Notes under the pieces: generated by a model
Database searches by the model: none
Told to the model about the DNA's origin: nothing
Seen by the model: the letters and a program-made list of their open reading frames with translations, nothing else
Translations under genes and position numbers: made by a program
Assembly: GCA_934702115.1 (NCBI GenBank)
Contig: CAKUYF010000010.1
Coordinates: forward strand, 1-21,585
DNA length: 21,585 nucleotides
Direction of reading: 5' to 3'
DNA from: an uncultured Eubacteriales bacterium
GTDB lineage: Bacteria; Bacillota; Clostridia; Oscillospirales; Acutalibacteraceae
Shown here: positions 6,126 to 14,164 of the stretch, piece by piece
Layout of the letters: each line of letters starts with the position of its first letter
Numbering within the stretch: position 1 is the stretch's first letter

Positions 6126-7430
6126 ATGGTAAATTTAAATACTAAATATTTGAATGGTATCTTAACCGATAATGAAATTAAAAAATATGAAAACCACTTA
6201 ATTCAAGCTCATCAAGTGATTCATAGCGAAAATTATCCTCAAACCGATTTACGAGGTTGGATGGATTTACCTATTAATTACTCGGAAGAAGAACTCAGTT
6301 ACATTGAAGCGGAAGCGGATAAGATACGTAATAGTTCTGAAGTTTTGGTTATAATAGGAATTGGCGGATCATATTTAGGAGCGCGTGCAGCAGTAGAGTT
6401 TTTAAGATCTTGTAATTATAATTACTTAGATAAAAAGACCCCTGATATATTTTTTGTAGGGAATAATATGAGTTCAGCGGCTTTATCTGAAATATTTAAT
6501 ATATGTAAATATAAAGATGTAGTTTTGAATGTTGTATCTAAGTCGGGAACGACTCTTGAATGTATGGTAACATTTCGATTGTTTAAGAAATTTCTTGAAG
6601 AAAAGTACGGAAAAGATAAAGCAAAAGAAAGAATTTACTGCACGACAGATCCTGATAAAGGATTATTAAGAGAAATGGCTGTTAAAGAGGGATACAAAAT
6701 TTTTAATATTCCTTCAAATATAGGAGGAAGGTATTCTGTCCTAACATCGGTTGGATTATTACCTTTAAGCGTTGTTGGTGGGAATATTCGTAATTTACTT
6801 AAAGGTGCGTCAGAAGCAAGGTCTAGGTTTTTGAATTTAGATCTTGCGAAGAATGAGTGCTATAAATATGCTTTGCTTAGGAATATTCTTTATGGTAGAG
6901 GAAAAGTTATCGAAATAATAGGAGGATATGAACCTCGTTTAGATAGTTTTTTTGAATGGTGGAAACAGCTTTTTGGTGAAAGTGAAGGAAAGGGCGGAAA
7001 AGGAATTTTCCCTGCTTCTGTGAATTTTACTACTGATCTTCATTCTATGGGACAGTTTATTCAAGAAGGGAATCCAATATTTTTTGAGACTATAATTACA
7101 ATTAAGGAAGATCCGTATAACTTAATGATTCCTTATGATGAGGCAGATGAAGATAAATTAAATTATTTATCAAATAATACTTTAGAGTTTGTAAATCGTC
7201 AAGCATTTAATGCTGTTGCTTTTGCTCATTTCAATGTTGGTACTCCTATAATTCATTTAGAAATAGATAAGACAGATGAGTATAATTTAGGTTATTTAAT
7301 ATATTTTTTTGAAAAATCTTGTGCTATTTCAGCCCATATTTTGGGAGTAGATCCTTTTAATCAACCAGGAGTAGAAGCATACAAGAGAAAAATGTTTTCA
7401 CTTTTGAATCGTCCTGGGTATAACCAATAA
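6126..7430 (+). CDS. pgi: Glucose-6-phosphate isomerase
   Basis: Pgi interconverts glucose 6-phosphate and fructose 6-phosphate in glycolysis. The 434-residue length fits the shorter Firmicutes type. Sugar-phosphate binding segments are GIGGSYLGARA from residue 78 and SKSGTTLE at 138-145. Also present are GESEGKGGKG, DLHSMGQFIQEG and the C-terminal Lys in VEAYKRKMF. A GTG at 6105 would add seven residues but is itself the start of the GTGGAGGCGG ribosome binding site, and nothing precedes it. ATG 6126 is therefore preferred although the spacing from GGAGG (14 bases) is long. The preceding 90 bases after tsf show only a weak hairpin and no convincing promoter. Confidence 0.94.
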   Translation: MVNLNTKYLNGILTDNEIKKYENHLIQAHQVIHSENYPQTDLRGWMDLPINYSEEELSYIEAEADKIRNSSEVLVIIGIGGSYLGARAAVEFLRSCNYNYLDKKTPDIFFVGNNMSSAALSEIFNICKYKDVVLNVVSKSGTTLECMVTFRLFKKFLEEKYGKDKAKERIYCTTDPDKGLLREMAVKEGYKIFNIPSNIGGRYSVLTSVGLLPLSVVGGNIRNLLKGASEARSRFLNLDLAKNECYKYALLRNILYGRGKVIEIIGGYEPRLDSFFEWWKQLFGESEGKGGKGIFPASVNFTTDLHSMGQFIQEGNPIFFETIITIKEDPYNLMIPYDEADEDKLNYLSNNTLEFVNRQAFNAVAFAHFNVGTPIIHLEIDKTDEYNLGYLIYFFEKSCAISAHILGVDPFNQPGVEAYKRKMFSLLNRPGYNQ

Positions 7431-7468
7431 GCTTTATTGACTAGATTTTATTATTAGGAGAGAACGCT

Positions 7469-8215
7469 GTGGGATTTAGAAACAATCCGGAATGTAAAAG
7501 AGATAAAGACGGCATAACTTACTATGTAAGAGAAAAAGTAAACACAGCAGGATGTGAGTTTGATAGAATTGCCATTCAAACGCATTTTGTAAATCAAGGT
7601 GAATCATATTTAGAGCTTATAAAGAAATATGTAATGCCTTTTTATGAAAAAGGTGATGTATTATCTATAAGTGAAAAAATCATTTCGCTGTGTCAAAATA
7701 ACATAGTGGAGAAGAAAGATGTAAAATTAGGATTTTGGGCTAAAACTCTTTCTAAGTTTGCATCATCGAATAGTCATGGAATTGGAATGGACGAACCTTA
7801 TAAATTGCAGTTAGCCATAAACTTAGCAGGACTTCCTAGAATTTTGTTTGCATGTTTTTGCTCGGTAGTAACCAAATTATTTGGTATGAAAGGTGTATTT
7901 TATAAGGTAGCAGGAAATGGTATAAGCGGAATAGATGGATTTTACATGAATTCTTCATTTGATCTTTACCACGATATTGCTTTGCTTAATCCTAGAGAGC
8001 CTAACAAAGTTTGTGAGGACATCCATAATTCACTTGGAGTAAATTCTATGGTAGTAGACGCTAATGATTTTGGAGTGGACATACTTGGTAGAAGTAGTGA
8101 ATTAGGAAGCTTATCTGATGAATTTTTAAGTTCTCTTATTAAGGATAATCCTGCAGGACAATCTGATGAGCTTACACCATTTATTTTGATAAAGAATGTT
8201 TCAAGCGTTTCTTGA
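7469..8215 (+). CDS. Coenzyme F420:L-glutamate ligase-like (CofE domain) protein
   Basis: The 248-residue protein resembles the F420-ligase (CofE/FbiB N-terminal) fold family. It has an opening strand with RIAIQTHFVNQGESYLELI, then GDVLSISEKIIS at 62-73 (family pattern GD.L....KI.S), GIGMDEPYKLQLAI near 104-117 and a glycine-rich VAGNGISGIDG near 147-157. CofE adds glutamate to coenzyme F420-0 with GTP. Most Clostridia make no F420, and homologues there have no established role, so the substrate is unknown. The start is GTG with AGGAG about ten bases upstream. It lies 38 bases after pgi and may share its transcript; the next gene, rpmF, has its own promoter. Family is likely, function not assigned. 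Confidence 0.75.
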   Translation: MGFRNNPECKRDKDGITYYVREKVNTAGCEFDRIAIQTHFVNQGESYLELIKKYVMPFYEKGDVLSISEKIISLCQNNIVEKKDVKLGFWAKTLSKFASSNSHGIGMDEPYKLQLAINLAGLPRILFACFCSVVTKLFGMKGVFYKVAGNGISGIDGFYMNSSFDLYHDIALLNPREPNKVCEDIHNSLGVNSMVVDANDFGVDILGRSSELGSLSDEFLSSLIKDNPAGQSDELTPFILIKNVSSVS

Positions 8216-8231
8216 TAACATTTAGAGTGTA

Positions 8232-8260
8232 TTGACAAAACTCAAAGTTTATTTTATAAT
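8232..8260 (+). promoter_or_regulatory. Perfect consensus sigma-A promoter for rpmF
   Basis: TTGACA (8232-8237), a 17-base spacer and TATAAT (8255-8260) match the housekeeping consensus exactly. Transcription should start near 8267, about 50 bases before rpmF. Confidence 0.85.
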
Positions 8261-8315
8261 ATTTTTTGTTTAAGTTTTAAATGGTTTAGCATTTAATTAA
8301 GAGGAGGGTTATGAG

Positions 8316-8501
8316 GTGGCAATAGTACCTAAAAGAAAGACGTCTAAAGCCAGAAGAGACAAAAGACGTTCTAACGTTTGGAAATTAGAGGCTCCGGCAC
8401 TAAGTAGATGTGAAAAATGTGGTGAATATAAACTTATTCATAGAGTATGTGGTAGCTGCGGGCACTATAGAAATAGAGAAGTTATAAAAAAAGAAGCTTA
8501 A
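8316..8501 (+). CDS. rpmF: 50S ribosomal protein L32
   Basis: L32 is a small zinc-ribbon protein of the large subunit. The 61 residues begin AIVPKRKTSKARRDKRRS, as in the family, and carry CEKC and CGSC separated by nine residues, so this is the zinc-binding form. The GTG start has GAGGAGG (8301-8307) eight bases upstream. An ATG at 8311 is out of frame, only three bases from that site, and stops after four codons. The gene stands alone under a perfect promoter. The usual upstream DUF177 gene and downstream plsX are absent. Confidence 0.97.
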   Translation: MAIVPKRKTSKARRDKRRSNVWKLEAPALSRCEKCGEYKLIHRVCGSCGHYRNREVIKKEA

Positions 8502-8554
8502 TTCTCAGTAAGTTAAGATTTGGATTTATAGGCTCGAACCTAATAGGTTGTTGA

Positions 8555-8641
8555 ATGTTATTATATTTACTTATAGGATTTACTACTTTTATATACTTTA
8601 GATTTGCTAAAAGAAGCATATTTAAAGGGTTTAAAGAATAG
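8555..8641 (+). CDS. Possible small membrane peptide of 28 residues
   Basis: An ATG-to-TAG frame encodes a single hydrophobic helix (MLLYLLIGFTTFIYF) followed by a basic tail (FAKRSIFKGFKE). This is the layout of many small membrane proteins, including regulatory peptides and type I toxins. The ribosome binding site is weak (TAGG seven bases upstream). It starts just after a palindrome AACCTA-A-TAGGTT at 8537-8549. It lies 53 bases after rpmF and just before two hairpins. I recognise no family. It could be a chance ORF; the clean helix-plus-basic-tail pattern is the only argument for it. Confidence 0.35.
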   Translation: MLLYLLIGFTTFIYFRFAKRSIFKGFKE

Positions 8642-8650
8642 CTATGTATA

Positions 8651-8682
8651 AAACTAGAGGAGGAGTAATCCTTCTCTAGTTT
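8651..8682 (+). terminator. Long hairpin with GUAA tetraloop, probable terminator of the rpmF transcript
   Basis: AAACTAGAG-G-AGGA (8651-8664) pairs with TCCT-T-CTCTAGTTT (8669-8682): 14 pairs including one G-U, closed by a GUAA (GNRA) loop. The 3' side ends in TTTCTT, a modest U-tract, so termination is likely but not certain. It could instead be a leader element of der. Confidence 0.55.
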
Positions 8683-8683
8683 C

Positions 8684-8713
8684 TTAAGGATATAATTTTA
8701 TTATTATCCTTAA
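8684..8713 (+). promoter_or_regulatory. Second hairpin directly before the der ribosome binding site
   Basis: TTAAGGATA (8684-8692) pairs with TATCCTTAA (8705-8713), and the inner TAAT/ATTA can extend the stem. It begins one base after the previous hairpin and ends seven bases before the AAGGAAG site of der. It also overlaps a perfect -10 TATAAT at 8691-8696 with no good -35, so a weak der promoter here is possible. Confidence 0.4.
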
Positions 8714-8733
8714 CTTTGGAAGGAAGTGAAAGG

Positions 8734-10074
8734 ATGTCAAAATCAGTTGTAGCGCTTGTGGGGCGTCCAAACGTTGGGAAGTCTACATTATTCAATAAAC
8801 TAACAGGTAAACGTATGTCAATCGTGGATGATACTGCAGGGGTAACACGCGATAGAGTTTACGGAGACTGTGAATGGCGAGGAAGAACTTTTTCATTAGT
8901 AGACACTGGAGGAATAGAAAATGAAAAAAATTCCGATATTATTTCTAAAGGTATTCGTTACCAAGCGGAGATAGCCATTGACCTTGCAAGTGTCGTGATA
9001 TTTGTTGTTGATTTAAAAGATGGACTTACTTTAGCAGATGAAGAAATAGCACGTATGCTTCAAAGATCTTCAAAACCAGTTATATTATGTGTAAATAAGT
9101 GCGATAAAGTAGGGCCGGAAGCATATAATTTTTACGAATTTTATAATTTAGGTCTTGGAGAACCATTACAAATTTCATCTGTACACGGTCATGGAACAGG
9201 CGACTTACTTGATAAGGTGTTAAGTTATCTTCCGCCGGAAAGTGAAGATAACGAATCTGAAAGTATTTCTGTAGCAATAATAGGTAAGCCGAATGTAGGG
9301 AAATCGTCGTTGGTAAATTATCTTTCGGGAAGTGAAAGAAGTATTGTATCGGATATTTCGGGAACTACCCGCGATGCTATAGATACATTGATTTCTAATG
9401 ATAAGGGAACTTACACATTTATAGATACTGCAGGAATTAGAAAGCCAAGTAAAATAAATGAAAAAATTGAAAAGTATAGTGTTATCAGAGCGAAAATGGC
9501 GATTGATAGATCTGACGTTTGTATTATAATGGTAGATGCTACAGAGGGAGCTAATGAACAAGATACCCGAATTGCAGGTTTAGCTCATGAAGCGGGAAAA
9601 GGATGTATAATCCTGGTAAATAAGTGGGATGCTATTTCAAAAGACAATAAAACTTTTGATGCTTATAAAAAGAAAATCAGAGAGAAATTTTTGTTTATGT
9701 CTTATGCTCCGATAATTTTTGCGTCTGTAAAAACAGGTCAACGCATAAATGAAATTTTTGAATGTATAAATAAAGTTAATGAGTTTAATTCATTCAGAAT
9801 TTCAACAGGAACTTTAAATGAGGTTCTTGCCCGAGCAGTTGTCAAAGTTCCGCCCCCAACGCATAAAGGAAAGAGATTAAAGATATACTATATGACTCAA
9901 GTAAGCGTAAAGCCGCCCACATTTGTATTTTTTGTTAATAAATCAGAACTTTTTCATTTTTCTTATCAGCATTACATTGAAAATACTTTAAGAGATACAT
10001 TTGGGTTTACGGGTACTCCTATTCATTTTATAGTAAGAGAAAAATCAGAGAAAAAGTTTGAGCCTAGAATATAA
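8734..10074 (+). CDS. der: Ribosome-associated GTPase Der (EngA)
   Basis: Der has two tandem GTPase domains and a C-terminal KH-like domain and is essential for maturation of the 50S subunit. The first P-loop GRPNVGKST is at 10-18 with DTAGVTRD and DTGG following. The second P-loop GKPNVGKSS starts at 184 with DISGTTRDA, DTAGIRKPSK and NKWD. The C-terminal part (VPPPTHKGKRLKIYYMTQ, then FVN.SELFHFSY) is the KH-like domain. At 446 residues the length is normal. The frame opens at a TTG (8716) that lies inside the ribosome binding region; ATG 8734 with AAGGAAG six bases upstream is the start. plsY follows after 66 bases, a common Firmicutes order. Confidence 0.97.
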   Translation: MSKSVVALVGRPNVGKSTLFNKLTGKRMSIVDDTAGVTRDRVYGDCEWRGRTFSLVDTGGIENEKNSDIISKGIRYQAEIAIDLASVVIFVVDLKDGLTLADEEIARMLQRSSKPVILCVNKCDKVGPEAYNFYEFYNLGLGEPLQISSVHGHGTGDLLDKVLSYLPPESEDNESESISVAIIGKPNVGKSSLVNYLSGSERSIVSDISGTTRDAIDTLISNDKGTYTFIDTAGIRKPSKINEKIEKYSVIRAKMAIDRSDVCIIMVDATEGANEQDTRIAGLAHEAGKGCIILVNKWDAISKDNKTFDAYKKKIREKFLFMSYAPIIFASVKTGQRINEIFECINKVNEFNSFRISTGTLNEVLARAVVKVPPPTHKGKRLKIYYMTQVSVKPPTFVFFVNKSELFHFSYQHYIENTLRDTFGFTGTPIHFIVREKSEKKFEPRI

Positions 10075-10140
10075 ATACTTTAATTTACAAATTTTATTTA
10101 TATATTTAATTAAGTAAAGTTATATTAAGGAGCATTTAGA

Positions 10141-10839
10141 GTGTTTGAAGGCTGTTTATGGAATTTAAAAGAATATTGGATATTAATGCTTGCAGTAACG
10201 TTAATTTTTTCTTATCTGATAGGATGCATTAATTCTTCACTTTTAGTAACAAAGATCTTAAAGGTAAATCAGGACATACGAACTCTTGGAAGCGGAAACG
10301 CCGGTTTTACTAATACATTAAGAACTATGGGTAAAAAAATAGCGATTTTTACGTTCATAGGTGATTTTTCAAAAGGAGTAATAGCGGTTTGGTTTGCGAA
10401 TTTTATTTTAAAAGAGACTTTTAAGGGGCAAGGCAATATAATCATGTGTCAGGTATTTTTGTACTTTTCTGCATTTATGTGCGTAGTTGGGCACATTTAT
10501 CCTTGCTTTTTTGATTTTAGAGGAGGAAAAGGCATCTTAACTGCTTGGGCCACTTCTCTTTTAATTGATTGGCGTATTTTTTTGATATTAATAAGCGTTT
10601 TTCTTGTAGTTCTTGTTTTTACTAAAGTTGTTTCTATAGCCTCATTATCGGCGGCATTAGCATATCCTGTTTCGGCGTTTTTTGTTAACTATTTTGTTTA
10701 TTCGGGAGATACTGTCAAATTAATTGTTCCGACTACTTTTTCATTATTAATATCATTATTAGTAATATTTAAGCATAGAAGTAACATTTCTAGAATTCTA
10801 AAGGGTACAGAAAAAAGAATTTCAATAAATAAAGCTTAG
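10141..10839 (+). CDS. plsY: Acyl-phosphate:glycerol-3-phosphate acyltransferase
   Basis: PlsY is a polytopic membrane enzyme that moves the acyl group from acyl phosphate to glycerol 3-phosphate, making lysophosphatidate for phospholipids. The three conserved loops are visible: SGNAGFTN at 51-58, FRGGKG at 126-131, and HRSNI with GTE at 212-224. Around them are five hydrophobic segments, the first at about 12-34 and the last at about 195-211. It has 232 residues. The start is GTG with AAGGAG eight bases upstream. The stop overlaps the ribosome binding site of the next gene. plsX, its substrate supplier, is not in this window. Confidence 0.95.
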   Translation: MFEGCLWNLKEYWILMLAVTLIFSYLIGCINSSLLVTKILKVNQDIRTLGSGNAGFTNTLRTMGKKIAIFTFIGDFSKGVIAVWFANFILKETFKGQGNIIMCQVFLYFSAFMCVVGHIYPCFFDFRGGKGILTAWATSLLIDWRIFLILISVFLVVLVFTKVVSIASLSAALAYPVSAFFVNYFVYSGDTVKLIVPTTFSLLISLLVIFKHRSNISRILKGTEKRISINKA

Positions 10840-10850
10840 GAGGATATAGC

Positions 10851-11516
10851 TTGAAATCTTATAACATTTATCTTATTCGTCACGGAGTAACAGAAGCAAA
10901 TTTAAAAGGGCAATACGCTGGATCTTGGGACATTCCTTTGTGTGAAGAAGGTGAAAAGAAGCTCAATCAGTTAAAAAATGAGTTTAGTTATCCTGAAATT
11001 AAAGAATGCTATAGCAGTCCGCTTTCTCGGTGTAGACAAACAGCTGAAATAATATACCCACATATTAAACCTATAATTCAAGAAGATTTGAAAGAATGGG
11101 ATTTTGGAGAGTGGGAAGGAAAAACTACAAGTGAGCTTTTAAAGGACGAAAGATATGTTAGTTGGATAGAAAACAAGCAAACAGAGCCGGCACCCGGTGG
11201 GGAAAGCGGAATGATTTTTACGAAAAGAGTATGTAAAGCATTTGAAGAAATAGTTGAGTCCTTAGTGAAAAGAGGAGTGACATCTGCGGGGATTGTAACT
11301 CATGGTGGTGTTATCATGGGTCTTTTAGCTACGTATGGTCTTCCTAAAAAAGATTTTTTTGAATGGATTACTGATAATGGATGTGGATTTGCTTTAAGAG
11401 TAACTCCAAGCTTGTGGATGAGAAGTAAAGTATTAGAGGTTTATGATAAACTTCCTGTAGGAAATCGAGGAGAAATAGGCGGTAATTTTAAAGATCTTAT
11501 AGATAACTTAAAATAA
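10851..11516 (+). CDS. Histidine phosphatase (phosphoglycerate mutase-like) family protein
   Basis: Branch 1 histidine phosphatases carry out phosphate transfer through a phospho-histidine. The catalytic RHG is at 10-12 (His11), Arg60 lies in SPLSRCRQTAEI, the acid Glu82 in LKEWDFGEWEG, and the second His151 in VTHGG. The 221 residues resemble CobC/alpha-ribazole phosphatase or broad-specificity phosphatases, but the substrate cannot be read from sequence. The start is TTG: AGGAGG (10838-10843) lies seven bases upstream, overlapping the plsY stop, and the family start (YLIRHG) follows directly. It is tightly coupled to plsY and is followed by typA after 28 bases. No cobalamin genes are nearby to support a CobC role. 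Confidence 0.9.
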   Translation: MKSYNIYLIRHGVTEANLKGQYAGSWDIPLCEEGEKKLNQLKNEFSYPEIKECYSSPLSRCRQTAEIIYPHIKPIIQEDLKEWDFGEWEGKTTSELLKDERYVSWIENKQTEPAPGGESGMIFTKRVCKAFEEIVESLVKRGVTSAGIVTHGGVIMGLLATYGLPKKDFFEWITDNGCGFALRVTPSLWMRSKVLEVYDKLPVGNRGEIGGNFKDLIDNLK

Positions 11517-11544
11517 TAGTTAAAATTAAGGAAAGGAAAAAATA

Positions 11545-13365
11545 ATGGAAAATAAAAGTAATAATTTGAGAGATATAGCAATTATAGCGCATGTTGACCA
11601 TGGAAAGACCACGCTTGTAGATCAGATGTTAAAACAAAGCGGTATATTCCGTTCAAATGAAAGTGTGGCAGAGAGGGTGATGGACTCAAATGATCTTGAG
11701 CGCGAAAGAGGAATAACCATTCTTTCTAAAAATACTTCAGTAATTTATAAGGATGTAAAAATAAACATAGTGGATACTCCCGGTCATGCTGATTTTGGTG
11801 GAGAAGTCGAGAGAATACTGATGATGGTAGACGGGGTGCTCTTACTTGTAGATGCCTTTGAAGGATGTATGCCTCAGACGCGTTTTGTACTTCAAAAAGC
11901 ATTGAAATTAGGTAAGAAGCCTATTGTTGTGATAAATAAGATTGATAGGGACGGAGCAAGACCGGAAGAAGTTATTGATGAAGTTTTAGATTTATTTATT
12001 GAGCTTGGAGCCGATGATGATCAGATAGAATTTCCGGTAGTTTATGCTTCAGGCAGAAACGGATATGCGTTTATAAATAAAGGTGATGAAAGAAAGGATC
12101 TCAGACCTCTTTTTGAAACGATTGTAAAAGAAGTTCCATCACCAAAGGGCGACGCTAATGCTTCACTTCAACTACTTATTTCAAATATAGATTTTGATGA
12201 TTATGTAGGAAGAATTGGGGTAGGAAGAATTGAAAGAGGAACTTTAACAGCGGGTCAAAACGCTGTAATATGCACTCCTGACATTGAGCCTAAAAAAGTT
12301 AAAATAGGAAAAATTTATAAATTTGAAGGTCTGAAAAAAGTAGAAGCAGTTAGTGCTCAAGTAGGAGAAATAGTTTCTGTTTCGGGAATACCTAATATAA
12401 ATATCGGAGAAACTCTATGTTCTCCTGAATGTGCCGAGGCACTACCATTTGTAAAGATAGATGAGCCGACTGTATCAATGAATTTTATGGTAAACAATAG
12501 TCCTTTTGCAGGTCGTGAAGGTAAATTTGTTACTTCGCGGAATGTAAGAGAAAGGCTTTTTAAAGAAATAGAAACTAATGTATCTATGAGAGTAGAAGAA
12601 ACAGATTCTGCAGATACTTTTAAAGTATCAGGTAGAGGTGAGCTTCACTTGTCTATCTTAATAGAAACTATGAGAAGAGAAGGATTTGAATTTCAGGTTT
12701 CAAAACCCCAAGTAATTATGAAAGAAATAGATGGAAAACTATGTGAGCCTATAGAAATTTTATCCGTAGAGATACCTGAAAATTATGTAGGTACAGTTAT
12801 GGAAAAAATAGGAGCAAGGAAAGCTGAGCTTATTAATATGTCTCCTAAAGAAGGCGGAATGACGCTTCTTGAATTTCGTGTTCCTTCAAGAGGAATAATT
12901 GGATATCGTTCAGAGTTTTTAACTGATACAAATGGTAAAGGTATTATAAATCAAATATTTGACTGTTATGAACCTTACAAAGGAGAAATTATTCAACGGC
13001 ATCATGGTTCCTTAGTAGCACATGAAACGGGCGTGAGTACTGGATACGGATTATTTGCCGCTCAAGAACGTGGTAAGTTATTTATTGGTCCCGGAGTGGA
13101 CGTATATGAAGGAATGGTAGTAGGATCTACTCCTAAAGCTGAGGATATTACTGTAAATGTGTGCAAGAAGAAGCATGTAACAAACATGAGAGCAGCAGGA
13201 TCTGATGAAGCACTCAAGCTTACTCCTCCCACTTTATTGAGCTTAGAACAGTCAATAGAATTTATAGATGATGATGAACTTTTAGAAGTGACTCCTAAGT
13301 CTCTAAGAATAAGGAAGAAAATTTTAGATAAAACTCTAAGATTAAGAAGTAAAGTATCAAAATAA
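11545..13365 (+). CDS. typA: Ribosome-associated translational GTPase TypA/BipA
   Basis: TypA is an EF-G-like GTPase that binds ribosomes and helps large-subunit assembly, especially under cold or stress. The G domain shows AHVDHGKTT at 15-23, RERGITI (switch), DTPGHADFGGEVER and NKIDRDGARP. A domain with GRGELHLSILIETMRREGFE and the TypA-type C-terminus (RVPSRGIIGYRSEFLTDT, VYEGMVVG, KKKHVTNMRAA) follow. The 606 residues are the standard length. The ATG has AAGGAAAGG upstream. It is the last gene of the plus-strand block and ends just before the hairpin at 13370-13396. Confidence 0.97.
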   Translation: MENKSNNLRDIAIIAHVDHGKTTLVDQMLKQSGIFRSNESVAERVMDSNDLERERGITILSKNTSVIYKDVKINIVDTPGHADFGGEVERILMMVDGVLLLVDAFEGCMPQTRFVLQKALKLGKKPIVVINKIDRDGARPEEVIDEVLDLFIELGADDDQIEFPVVYASGRNGYAFINKGDERKDLRPLFETIVKEVPSPKGDANASLQLLISNIDFDDYVGRIGVGRIERGTLTAGQNAVICTPDIEPKKVKIGKIYKFEGLKKVEAVSAQVGEIVSVSGIPNINIGETLCSPECAEALPFVKIDEPTVSMNFMVNNSPFAGREGKFVTSRNVRERLFKEIETNVSMRVEETDSADTFKVSGRGELHLSILIETMRREGFEFQVSKPQVIMKEIDGKLCEPIEILSVEIPENYVGTVMEKIGARKAELINMSPKEGGMTLLEFRVPSRGIIGYRSEFLTDTNGKGIINQIFDCYEPYKGEIIQRHHGSLVAHETGVSTGYGLFAAQERGKLFIGPGVDVYEGMVVGSTPKAEDITVNVCKKKHVTNMRAAGSDEALKLTPPTLLSLEQSIEFIDDDELLEVTPKSLRIRKKILDKTLRLRSKVSK

Positions 13366-13369
13366 AAAG

Positions 13370-13396
13370 TACCCGCCAGTTTACTCTTGGCGGGTA
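13370..13396 (-). terminator. Terminator hairpin between convergent typA and the DUF975 gene
   Basis: TACCCGCCA (13370-13378) pairs with TGGCGGGTA (13388-13396), a 9-bp GC-rich stem with a 9-base loop. On the minus strand it is followed by CTTTTTATTTT, a good U-tract, so it should end the uvrB-uvrA-DUF975 side. On the plus strand the tail is only TTAAAACG, so termination of typA is probably weaker. Confidence 0.8.
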
Positions 13397-13417
13397 TTAA
13401 AACGTTTAATTTTTAAA

Positions 13418-14065
13418 TTAAATAACCTGTTCTTTTTCTTTTAAGTAATTATAGAAATTTGTACGAGTTGCTTCATAGTAAGGACCTACATATATATAAG
13501 CTACACCGAAAGTAATAGCGGCTAATAAGTTCCACCAAATAAATGAAAGGTCAAGAATAAAAAGTTCCCACTTATGACCATCCATCATTTTTTGACTTTC
13601 TTTTAAAGCTTCCATTGATTTCATACTAGGATTATCTGCCAGAATATAGAATGCCATAGAGTAAGAATAACTCTTTACTATTCCTGGAATTATCAAAAGA
13701 ATACTCCATAAAAATGTAAAAACGGATATTAATATATTAAGCCATACTATCTTATCAGTGTATCTGAAGTCAATTAATCCCTTAAAAAACTCTTTTAAGC
13801 TAAATGGTTGATCTCTCGACACTTTTAAATAGGTTTTTACTAGAGAAAAACGTATAATGGGAGAAATTATGATAGAGATTGCCAACCCTAACAGACAAAA
13901 TGAAAAATTTAAATTAATTTTATTGAATTGGAAAAAGGAAAAAATGTCCCACTTCCAGAATAGTAAGGATTGAGAGGCAGACAATACCGCTAAGCAACAA
14001 AACAAACAACTCACGTTCCCAGAAATTTGACGCTTTGCATTTTCTTTTAATTCTTTTCTATTCAT
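13418..14065 (-). CDS. DUF975 family integral membrane protein
   Basis: The 215-residue protein begins NRKELKENAK, as DUF975 proteins commonly do, and has several membrane segments at roughly 18-38, 50-75, 105-140 and 168-195. The conserved block with ALKESQKMMDGHKWELF and LDLSFIWWNLL, followed by a glycine turn and VGPYYEATRTNFY, is typical of this Firmicutes family. The function is unknown. The ATG has AAGGAG upstream, and a good promoter lies at 14107-14135. uvrA lies 99 bases upstream on the same strand with no terminator between, so read-through is also possible. Confidence 0.85.
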   Translation of the reverse strand: MNRKELKENAKRQISGNVSCLFCCLAVLSASQSLLFWKWDIFSFFQFNKINLNFSFCLLGLAISIIISPIIRFSLVKTYLKVSRDQPFSLKEFFKGLIDFRYTDKIVWLNILISVFTFLWSILLIIPGIVKSYSYSMAFYILADNPSMKSMEALKESQKMMDGHKWELFILDLSFIWWNLLAAITFGVAYIYVGPYYEATRTNFYNYLKEKEQVI

Positions 14066-14106
14066 TTTTTCAACTCCTTGATTAAATTATTAATGAAAAC
14101 AATTAT

Positions 14107-14135
14107 AGTATAATTTAGAGATTGCAAATTGTCAA
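14107..14135 (-). promoter_or_regulatory. Sigma-A promoter for the DUF975 gene
   Basis: On the minus strand TTGACA (14135-14130), 17 bases, then TATACT (14112-14107). The start of transcription should fall about 35 bases before the gene. Confidence 0.75.
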
Positions 14136-14164
14136 GTCTGAATATAAATAATATACATATACTC

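Noticed and set aside
8560..8700. Antisense RNA promoter opposite the small membrane ORF (type I toxin-antitoxin)
   Set aside because: A TATAAT exists on the minus strand but with no acceptable -35, so an antitoxin RNA cannot be supported.
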